DNA of 64,000 nucleotides from Erythrobacteraceae bacterium (GTDB lineage Bacteria; Pseudomonadota; Alphaproteobacteria; Sphingomonadales; Sphingomonadaceae). A model generated the notes under the pieces. That model was not told the origin of the DNA. It searched no databases and saw only the letters and a program-made list of their open reading frames with translations. How positions within the stretch are numbered: position 1 is the stretch's first letter; each line of letters begins with the position of its first letter. The stretch lies in NCBI GenBank assembly GCA_027489065.1, contig JAIYAM010000018.1, forward strand, positions 1-64,000. The letters are read 5' to 3'. The translations under genes and the position numbers were made by a program. This document shows, piece after piece, positions 16,131 through 22,623 of the stretch.

Positions 16131-16373
16131 ATGCCCTGTGAATGCATCGAACACATGAACGCCAAGCTGGCGGATCATAACACCAAGCTAGGCATCACCA
16201 TTGGATGGACGAAGGACGGCCAGACCTTCGCGCTGCCCACCATCGCGACCGAGAAGATTGAGAAGCGGGTGCGCAAGGGACCCGCCATCGCGGTTCCGAC
16301 ATTCTGCCCTTTCTGCGGCGAGCGCTGCTTCCCCGAACCCGCCCACCCGGCCGAGGAAGGCGGTGCGGCATGA
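16131..16373 (+). CDS. Small Cys-rich phage protein
   Basis: An 80-residue protein with AGGAG before ATG 16131. It begins MPCECIEHMN and has a C-terminal CPFCGERCFP knuckle, so a two-half zinc site is likely. The CPFCG knuckle recalls Lar-type restriction-alleviation proteins, but the rest does not match, so I leave it unnamed. Confidence 0.65.
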   Translation: MPCECIEHMNAKLADHNTKLGITIGWTKDGQTFALPTIATEKIEKRVRKGPAIAVPTFCPFCGERCFPEPAHPAEEGGAA

Positions 16374-16612
16374 CCCGCGCCCGCATCAACCCCTTCGCCA
16401 AGGGAACCGCCGAGCACGTGCTCTACGGCCACTACCGCCGCAACAAGCTCGAAGCCGAACGCAAAGAGCAGGAAGCGGCCCTGATCGCCACCGATGCCGC
16501 AGCCATTCGCGCCAAGGCTGAAAGCTATGCCGATGCGCTCCGCTCACTCGGCCACGGCGACAAGGTCACGCCGCTGAAGCAGCTGCCGAACTACTCGGGA
16601 GGACGCCCATGA
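16370..16612 (+). CDS. Small charged helical phage protein
   Basis: An 80-residue protein overlapping its neighbours by four bases. A long charged helix (NKLEAERKEQEAALIATDAA) leads to a short tail. No motif recognised. Confidence 0.6.
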   Translation: MTRARINPFAKGTAEHVLYGHYRRNKLEAERKEQEAALIATDAAAIRAKAESYADALRSLGHGDKVTPLKQLPNYSGGRP

Positions 16613-16878
16613 TCGTCGTTCGCGTCGAACTGGTCTCCGCGATCGACGGCGAGACCACCGAGCTTGCCCGCATGATGATCGACAACGTCGGCGGCACCGC
16701 CAAGGTCGGCGATTACCGCTGCCGCACCTATCGCGGCCGCTCGGTCGAGCAGCTGACCAAGGCCATGCTAGCGAACTCGGTCACCCGCGAAGGCAAGGTC
16801 TACGGCCATCGGCGTCTCGATCTCCATGTCTGGCACCTGGTCGGCAAGGCCCTTCAGGCGATGGGGTACGGTCAATGA
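16609..16878 (+). CDS. Early phage protein of unknown function
   Basis: An 89-residue alpha/beta protein (MIVVRVELVSAIDGETTELA, RMMIDNVGGTAKVGDYRCR, VWHLVGKALQAMGYG). It overlaps both neighbours. It looks like a conserved phage protein of this bacterial group, but I cannot name it. Confidence 0.65.
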   Translation: MIVVRVELVSAIDGETTELARMMIDNVGGTAKVGDYRCRTYRGRSVEQLTKAMLANSVTREGKVYGHRRLDLHVWHLVGKALQAMGYGQ

Positions 16879-17006
16879 TCCCCCGCCTCACCATCGCCCG
16901 CTGGTCCGGCCAGGACGACGGCCTGCACGATTACGCCGGCCGCTCGCTCGCCATCGAATGGCTGGGCCTCATCCTCGAAATCAACATCGGAAAGGCGCGC
17001 CCATGA
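16875..17006 (+). CDS. Tiny phage protein
   Basis: A 43-residue frame from ATG 16875 (TGATG overlap with the previous stop) to TGA 17004-17006, which overlaps the methyltransferase ATG. The text LHDYAGRSLAIEWLGLILEI suggests one amphipathic helix. It fills what would otherwise be a 120-bp gap in a gapless operon. Confidence 0.55.
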   Translation: MIPRLTIARWSGQDDGLHDYAGRSLAIEWLGLILEINIGKARP

Positions 17007-18790
17007 CCGGCCTCATCATCGACAACTTCGCTGGCGGCGGCGGGGCTTCCACCGGGATCGAGGCGGCACTCCGCCGCGCGGTCGACATCGCCATCAACCA
17101 CGATGAGCAGGCGATCCGGATGCACGAGGTCAACCACCCCGGCACTCGCCACATCCGCAACAACATCTGGCAGATCGATCCGAAGGAGGTCACCGGCGGC
17201 CAGTCCGTCGACCTCGCGTGGTTCTCGCCCGACTGCAAGCATTTCAGCAAGGCGAAGGGCGGCAAGCCGCGCGAGAAATCGATCCGCGATCTCGCCTGGG
17301 TGGTGGTGCTCTGGGCCGATCGCGCGAAGCCCAAGTGCATCCTGCTCGAGAACGTCGAGGAGTTCCGCACCTGGGGGCCTCTGTGTGCCGAGGGCAAGCC
17401 GATCCCCGAACGCAAGGGCGAGACCTTCGAGCACTGGTGCCGCGAGCTTCGCAAGCGTGGCTACAAGCTCCAGTTCCGCGAGCTGCGCGCCTGCGATTAC
17501 GGCGCGCCGACGATCCGCAAGCGGTTCTTCATGATCGCCCGCCGCGATGGCAAGCCGATCGTCTGGCCCGAACCGACGCACGGCAAGCCCGATAGCCCCG
17601 AAGTGCTGGCGGGCAAGCGCTTGCCATGGCGCACCGCGGCCTCGATCATCGACTGGTCGATTCCCTGCCCGAGCATCTTCGAACGCAAGAAGCCGCTCGC
17701 CGAAAAGACCCTGCGCCGCATCGCGCACGGCATCATGAAATTCGTGGTGAACAATCCGTCGCCGTTCATCGTGCCGAACAACACCGGCAACGTGCCGAAG
17801 TCAGTCGGCGAACCGCTGCCGACGATCACCACTGGCAACCGCAACTATCTGGTGAGCCCGGTGGTGGTCGGAACGGCGTTCAAGAACACCCGGGCAGCGC
17901 GAGCCTTTGATCCGCAGGATCCGCTTCGCACCATGACGGCGCAGCCGGAATACGGCGTGGCCGAGGCGATGCTCGCGCCCATCGTCACCTATGCCCAGCA
18001 GGGCGGGGCGAACCGATCGGTCGAAGATCCGCACCACACGGTCTGCGCGAACAGCAAGGATCAGAACTGCGTCGCCGCCGCACACCTGGTGCACGTCGGC
18101 AACGGCGAGCGGGAAGGGCAAGCCCCCCGCGCGATGGACATCGAGAAGCCGCTCGGCACCGTCGTCGCTGGCGGGACGAAGCACGCCGTCGCCGTCGCCC
18201 AGCTGGTCGCCGCCCACATCGAGCAGGCCAACGGCTCGCCCGAAGGTGAGAAGCCGCTCCCCGGCCGAGCTGCCGACGCGCCTCTCTCGACCATCGTCGC
18301 GAAGGGCTGCACACAGCGCGTGGTAACCAGCAATCTGGTCAAGCTGCGCGGCGGCGAGGACAGTCACGCCACCAGCTGCAACGTCTCGGTCGAGGAACCG
18401 CTGCACACCGTCTGCGCCAGCGGCACCCATATGGCCGAGGTCCGCGCCTTCCTCGTCAAGTATTACGGCAACGAACAGGACGGCCACGGCCTCGAAAGCC
18501 CGCTCGGGACCGTCACCGTCAACGATCGCTTCGGCTTGGTCACCGTCACCATCGCGGGCGAGGAATACGTCATCGTCGATATCGGCATGCGGATGCTCAC
18601 CCCGCGCGAGCTCTTCAACGCGCAAGGCTTCCCGCCCGATTACATCATCGACCGCGACAGCGCAGGCAAACCGATCACCAAGACAGCCCAGGTCGCCAAG
18701 TGCGGCAACTCGGTCTGCCCTCCGCTCTCCGAGGCACTGGTCCGCGCCAACATGCCTGAGGCGGCCGAGCACGGGACGGTGGCAGCATGA
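17003..18790 (+). CDS. Phage DNA (cytosine-5) methyltransferase with internal repeats
   Basis: A 595-residue C5 methyltransferase. Motif I is DNFAGGGGASTG (residues 7-18). The catalytic Cys is in FSPDCKHFSKAKGG, an SPDC form of motif IV. Motif VI is LLENVEEF, motif VIII ACDYGAPTIRKRFFMIARR, and motif X CGNSVCPPLSEALVRAN. Between VIII and X lies a region with seven copies of a PLxTV-type strand at residues 270, 306, 342, 382, 426, 465 and 499. It probably modifies phage DNA against host restriction. No cognate nuclease of a known type is adjacent. Confidence 0.92.
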   Translation: MTGLIIDNFAGGGGASTGIEAALRRAVDIAINHDEQAIRMHEVNHPGTRHIRNNIWQIDPKEVTGGQSVDLAWFSPDCKHFSKAKGGKPREKSIRDLAWVVVLWADRAKPKCILLENVEEFRTWGPLCAEGKPIPERKGETFEHWCRELRKRGYKLQFRELRACDYGAPTIRKRFFMIARRDGKPIVWPEPTHGKPDSPEVLAGKRLPWRTAASIIDWSIPCPSIFERKKPLAEKTLRRIAHGIMKFVVNNPSPFIVPNNTGNVPKSVGEPLPTITTGNRNYLVSPVVVGTAFKNTRAARAFDPQDPLRTMTAQPEYGVAEAMLAPIVTYAQQGGANRSVEDPHHTVCANSKDQNCVAAAHLVHVGNGEREGQAPRAMDIEKPLGTVVAGGTKHAVAVAQLVAAHIEQANGSPEGEKPLPGRAADAPLSTIVAKGCTQRVVTSNLVKLRGGEDSHATSCNVSVEEPLHTVCASGTHMAEVRAFLVKYYGNEQDGHGLESPLGTVTVNDRFGLVTVTIAGEEYVIVDIGMRMLTPRELFNAQGFPPDYIIDRDSAGKPITKTAQVAKCGNSVCPPLSEALVRANMPEAAEHGTVAA

Positions 18791-19026
18791 CACGGAAAAG
18801 CATCTGCAGTCGCGATCTAAACGCTGGGCCCGGTTCCTGCGGTTACTGGTGGGAGACGTGCCCCAAAAAGGTTGGGCATTGCTTTAGCCGCTTCGTCCGT
18901 GAGCGAACCGGTCAGGCGCACGGCGGCACCATAAATCTCGAAACAGCGCTCGAGTGGAAGCGACAACGAGATGAGGCACGCGAACCGGCAAAGCCCGAAA
19001 AGCCTCAGGTGGGGCTCAATCTATGA
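18787..19026 (+). CDS. Small Cys-rich phage protein
   Basis: A 79-residue protein between the two methyltransferase genes, overlapping each by four bases. Cys residues in SICSRDLNAGPGSCGYWWET, CPKK and HCFSRF could hold a metal. The C-terminus is a charged helix. No family recognised; coupling to both modification genes makes it a candidate helper. Confidence 0.6.
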   Translation: MTRKSICSRDLNAGPGSCGYWWETCPKKVGHCFSRFVRERTGQAHGGTINLETALEWKRQRDEAREPAKPEKPQVGLNL

Positions 19027-19742
19027 TCATCGGCCTCGACCCCGGCAGCCCCGCCGGCGACATGACCGTCGCCCGCATCGGCAACCGCGTCACCCTCTAC
19101 TGCGGCGATGCCTACGCGATCCGGCCGACGCTGGGCTGGATGGACGCTGACGTCATGGACCCGCCCTACCTCTTCGACAACCGCGGGGGTGGCCACTTCC
19201 GCTCGACCCGCCCGGGCAGCAACCAGATCGTGGAGGAAGGGCTCGACCAGGGCTTCGATCACCGCATCATCAACCCGCTGCTCTGCGGCGCTGCCGTCGT
19301 CTTCTGCCACAATGATCAGCTTCCTCGGCTGCTGCCTTTCATGACCGGCAGCTTCAGCCGTTTCGCGCTGCTGATCTGGGAGAAGCCGAACCCCATGCCG
19401 GTCCGCAACAAGCACTACCTGCCCGATACCGAACCCTTTATCCACGCATGGACCCCGGGTTACCACCCGCTCGGCGATCACCACGACATGCACCGGGTGA
19501 TCAAAGCACCCTCGGTGAAGACAAGCACCTTCGGCCACCCCACCGTGAAGCCCGACGCCGTCATGGACAAGATCGTCCGCAACGTCGCTGGCGAGCGCAT
19601 CTGTGATCCCTTCATGGGCACCGGCTCGACCGGCGTCGCGGCAGTCAAGGCAGGCAAGGCCTTCGTCGGGATCGAGCAGAACCCCACCCACTTCGAAACC
19701 GCCTGCCAGCGCATCGCGGCAGCGCTCGAGCAGCATCCCTGA
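19023..19742 (+). CDS. Phage DNA amino-methyltransferase (N6-A or N4-C, beta class)
   Basis: A 239-residue methyltransferase of the beta arrangement. The catalytic motif comes first (DVMDPPYLFDN, about residue 45). A KPNPMPVRNK recognition part and FGHPTVKPDAVMDKIV follow, and the AdoMet-binding motif is near the C-terminus (DPFMGTGSTGVAAVKAGKAF). The DPPY form fits N6-adenine or N4-cytosine methylation. It overlaps its upstream neighbour by four bases and shares one base with the HNH gene. Confidence 0.9.
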   Translation: MIIGLDPGSPAGDMTVARIGNRVTLYCGDAYAIRPTLGWMDADVMDPPYLFDNRGGGHFRSTRPGSNQIVEEGLDQGFDHRIINPLLCGAAVVFCHNDQLPRLLPFMTGSFSRFALLIWEKPNPMPVRNKHYLPDTEPFIHAWTPGYHPLGDHHDMHRVIKAPSVKTSTFGHPTVKPDAVMDKIVRNVAGERICDPFMGTGSTGVAAVKAGKAFVGIEQNPTHFETACQRIAAALEQHP

Positions 19743-20065
19743 TGCCGATCCGGCCGGAGAACCGCGCCCGCTACCCACGGGACTGGAAGGCGATCAGCCT
19801 GCGCATTCGTGCGCGGGCTGAAGGCCGTTGCGAGGGCTCGCCCGCCTTCCCTGATTGCAGGGCCGAGAACGGCAAGGCGCACCCGGTGACCGGCTCGATC
19901 GTGGTGCTCACCGTCGCCCACCTCAACCACCAGCCCGAAGACTGCTCAGACGACAACCTGCGCGCCTGGTGCCAGCGCTGCCACAACACCTATGACGCCC
20001 CCATGCGCCGAGCTGGAATCCGCGAGCGTGCCTTCGCCGACCAGATGAAGCTGGATCTTGGCTGA
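19742..20065 (+). CDS. HNH-type phage protein
   Basis: A 107-residue protein with an HNH-like core: GRCEGSPAFPDCRAENGKAH, then LTVAHLNHQPEDCSDDNLRA and CQRCHNTYD. Four Cys form a zinc site around the His-Asn-His residues. It may be a nuclease used in packaging, recombination or mobility. Position after two methyltransferases also permits a link to modified DNA, but this is inference. Confidence 0.8.
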   Translation: MPIRPENRARYPRDWKAISLRIRARAEGRCEGSPAFPDCRAENGKAHPVTGSIVVLTVAHLNHQPEDCSDDNLRAWCQRCHNTYDAPMRRAGIRERAFADQMKLDLG

Positions 20066-20232
20066 TGCCGGTCTTCGATCGCATCTGGTACTGGCGATCG
20101 ACCCTGCCCCACCGCAAGGGGCAGCGCTGCCGCATCCTCGCGCGCGGCACCATGAACGCCTGCTGCATCGAGTTCGAGGATGGTGAGCGTCACATCGTCT
20201 CGCGCTTCGCGGTCAGGAAGGCCGCACCGTGA
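20065..20232 (+). CDS. Small phage protein
   Basis: A 55-residue protein from ATG 20065 (overlapping TGA of the HNH gene). The text MPVFDRIWYWRSTLPHRKGQ, RCRILARGTMNACCIEFED and HIVSRFAVRK has a beta-rich look and recurs in my memory as a conserved prophage product without known role. Confidence 0.6.
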   Translation: MPVFDRIWYWRSTLPHRKGQRCRILARGTMNACCIEFEDGERHIVSRFAVRKAAP

Positions 20233-20378
20233 AACCACCGCCGCCCCCTGCCATCTTCGAATTGGCGAAGGTGCTTGCGCGCGCGGCGGTGGCGCGGGAC
20301 ATTGCCCGCTCACGGGATACCGATTCGACCCATGCGAACCCTGATCTACGCCCGATATTCCAGCCAGCTGCAGAATAG
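20229..20378 (+). CDS. Small protein overlapping the recombinase start
   Basis: A 49-residue frame from GTG 20229, coupled to the previous stop (GTGA). It ends at TAG 20376-20378 inside the recombinase gene, a 47-bp overlap. The helix ELAKVLARAAVARDIARS recalls small proteins found before serine recombinases in other prophages; a role in controlling excision is possible but not shown. Confidence 0.5.
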   Translation: MKPPPPPAIFELAKVLARAAVARDIARSRDTDSTHANPDLRPIFQPAAE

Positions 20379-21927
20379 CCGGTCGATCGACCAGCAGATC
20401 GGCGTGTGCCGTGACCGGGCGAGCCGCGAAGGCTGGCCCGTGGTCGACGTTTTCACCGATTACGCGATCGGCGGCGGGGCGGGTACCGATGAAAGCCAGC
20501 GCCCCGGCCTCGCTGCGATGCTCACCCGCGTCGATCAGGGCGATATCGATCAGGTGCTGATCGACACCACCAGCAGGCTCGCCCGCAACCAGGGCGATGC
20601 GCACCACATCCGCGAACGCTTGAATTTCCACGGCGCGCGCCTCTTCACCCTCGGCGATGGCGAGATCGATAGCTTCAAGGGCGCGATCAAGGGCCTGCTC
20701 GATGAACAGCAGCGGGTCGAGCTGCGCCACAACATCAAACGCGGGCAGGCGGGCACCGTGCGGCAGGGGCGCAGCCCCGCAGGCCTCGCCTATGGCTACC
20801 GCCTCGCCAACCGCATCGATGAAGGCGGCAGGGCAGTGCGCGGCCTGCGCGAGGTCGACGAAGATCAGGCCGCGATCGTGCATCGCATCTTCACCGAATA
20901 CGCTGCCGGCAGAAGCCCGGTCGCAATTGCCCGCCAGCTCAACGCCGAAGGTATTTCCGGTCCCCGCGGAAAAAATTGGCGCGCCAGCACCATCCGCCCC
21001 GATCGCACGCGCGGCAACGGCATGCTGTCGAACCGGCTCTACGTCGGCCAGCTGGTCCACAACCGCACCAGCAAGGTGATCGAGCCGGTCACCCGCACCA
21101 CCCGCATCCGGCCCAACCCCGAAAGCGCGTGGATCATCGAAAGCGTGCCCCAGCTGCGCATCATCGACGATGTCCTGTGGGAAGCCGTACAGGCCGAGCT
21201 TGAGCGCAACCGCATCACCAAGCCGGTCTACGCTCGCCGACCGCGCCACATCCTTTCCGGCCTCGGCCAGTGCGGCACCTGCGGCGGGGCATGGAACATC
21301 AGCACCGGCCGCTTCTGGTCCTGCGGCGCGCGTCGCGATGGCGAGCCCTGCACCAACAACCGCACAATCAGCACCGAAAGCTACGAACGCCACGCCCTCG
21401 CCGCGCTGCAAGACCAGCTGCTGCATCCCGACGTCGTCTCGGCTTACGTGCGCGATTATCACGAGGAATATGCCCGCCGCGCGCGACAGGGCCGCCAGCG
21501 CAAAGCCGCGCTCGATCGGCAGCTGCAGGCCGCATCGGCAAAGGTCGAACGCCTGGTGAGCGCGATCGCCGAAGGCGGCGGTGAATTCGCCGAGATCCGC
21601 GAAGCTCTCCGCGCCGCCCGCATCGAGCGCGACCGCATCGCCGCCGAGCTCGCCGAGATCGAAGCGGTCCGCGTCATCGCCCTCCATCCTGCAATCGCCG
21701 AAGAATACCGACGGCAGGTCACTGACCTGCGCACCGCCCTGGCCGAACCGGCCGCCCGCGCCGCCGCAATCCCCGTGCTGCGCGAGCTGATCGACCGGAT
21801 CATTCTCACACCCAACGCTACCGGCCGGGGCGTGACGGTCGAAGTCAGACCGCGGCTCAGCGCCGTCGTCGAGCTCGCCACCGGAGAGAGCGCGTCGCCC
21901 ACCATTTCGGACCGGCGGGCGGTCTGA
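20332..21927 (+). CDS. Large serine recombinase (probable phage integrase)
   Basis: A 531-residue large serine recombinase from ATG 20332 (MRTLIYARYSSQLQNSRSID), where Ser10 is the predicted nucleophile. DTTSRLARN supplies the conserved Arg. A recombinase domain follows (GLAYGYRLANRI), then a zinc ribbon (QCGTCGGAWN, WSCGARRDGEPC, from residue 314) and a C-terminal coiled coil (AAELAEIEAVRVIALHPAIA). It is the last substantial prophage gene and the obvious integrase. P2 itself uses a tyrosine integrase, so this module is from another source. An in-frame start at 20275 lacks family support. Confidence 0.93.
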   Translation: MRTLIYARYSSQLQNSRSIDQQIGVCRDRASREGWPVVDVFTDYAIGGGAGTDESQRPGLAAMLTRVDQGDIDQVLIDTTSRLARNQGDAHHIRERLNFHGARLFTLGDGEIDSFKGAIKGLLDEQQRVELRHNIKRGQAGTVRQGRSPAGLAYGYRLANRIDEGGRAVRGLREVDEDQAAIVHRIFTEYAAGRSPVAIARQLNAEGISGPRGKNWRASTIRPDRTRGNGMLSNRLYVGQLVHNRTSKVIEPVTRTTRIRPNPESAWIIESVPQLRIIDDVLWEAVQAELERNRITKPVYARRPRHILSGLGQCGTCGGAWNISTGRFWSCGARRDGEPCTNNRTISTESYERHALAALQDQLLHPDVVSAYVRDYHEEYARRARQGRQRKAALDRQLQAASAKVERLVSAIAEGGGEFAEIREALRAARIERDRIAAELAEIEAVRVIALHPAIAEEYRRQVTDLRTALAEPAARAAAIPVLRELIDRIILTPNATGRGVTVEVRPRLSAVVELATGESASPTISDRRAV

Positions 21928-21929
21928 TC

Positions 21930-22187
21930 TTGGAAGAGCTCGAGCAGCTGCGCTTCGCCTTCGATCGCCTGCGCGCCTTCCCGGACTTCCGTCCGCACCA
22001 GCGCATCTGGTGGATCTACCTGCGCGTCGCGGTCGAGCGCTGGCTCGAGCGGAACGAGGACGTCGCCATCCGCGCGGCGCATGACGGGATCAAGGCCTTC
22101 CCTGAGAACCTGCCGGACGAACGGACCCGATGGCTCGATCTTCGCGCCGCGGTAGCCCATGTGCTCCAGCACGGCGAAGAGGCTTAG
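21930..22187 (+). CDS. Small protein after the recombinase
   Basis: An 85-residue frame with a TTG start three bases after the recombinase stop; no ATG or GTG alternative is available at the front. It reads EELEQLRFAFDRLRAFPDF and WIYLRVAVERWLERNEDVAI, helical and acidic. It could be a recombination directionality factor by size and place, but nothing in the sequence proves that. Confidence 0.5.
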   Translation: MEELEQLRFAFDRLRAFPDFRPHQRIWWIYLRVAVERWLERNEDVAIRAAHDGIKAFPENLPDERTRWLDLRAAVAHVLQHGEEA

Positions 22188-22623
22188 CTTTGCCGCGACC
22201 GCCGCAGGAATCGAACCAGCTGCACTTACTCTAAAGCCCAGTTCGCTTCACCCGCTCCAGCACCGCCTTTCCTACGCCTCCCTGCAATTCTATGACGACC
22301 TTGCGAATTCAGCGGCTTAGGCCGTAAATTTGCCGAGACTGCCCTCATGCTTCCTTCTGCACCGGGCCTTCAGGCGGGAAGCTCTGGCGTTTTCGCCCGG
22401 CCTGCCGTCGCGGCGCCAGAAAAAGCAACGCGGGGCGACTTGGTGGGGTGCTGCTATCTGGAGGGTCCTGTCCCTGGCGGAAGGGCACAGTTCATAATGA
22501 CGGAAAGTTCTGCAAAACCCAGAAAAAGCGGCGGGAGTTGCCAATTTTTGGCCGTTTTAGCGACTGTATTGACGAATAGTCCATTAAGTGGCATTCCACC
22601 CCCATATCGAGGGGAGAACACCA
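22188..22623. other. Prophage-chromosome junction, no gene seen
   Basis: These 436 bases lie between the last phage gene and the TonB receptor gene. No convincing gene is present. On the minus strand, GGTTCGATTCCTGC (complement of 22204-22217) resembles a tRNA T-arm, but no full tRNA can be drawn. Upstream of it on the same strand is a short open stretch ending ERVKRTGL-stop (stop at about 22232), which might be the end of an interrupted gene. A 13-bp palindrome, GCCAATTTTTGGC, lies at 22540-22552 in the receptor's likely promoter region. The right attachment site should be somewhere here. Confidence 0.5.

Noticed and set aside
17810-18530. DNA-level tandem repeat or CRISPR-like array in the methyltransferase gene
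   Set aside because: The periodicity is seen at protein level with diverged DNA and variable spacing; there are no identical DNA repeats or spacers.
22195-22270. A tRNA gene on the minus strand
   Set aside because: Only a T-arm-like segment is present; no acceptor, D-arm or anticodon arm can be drawn around it.
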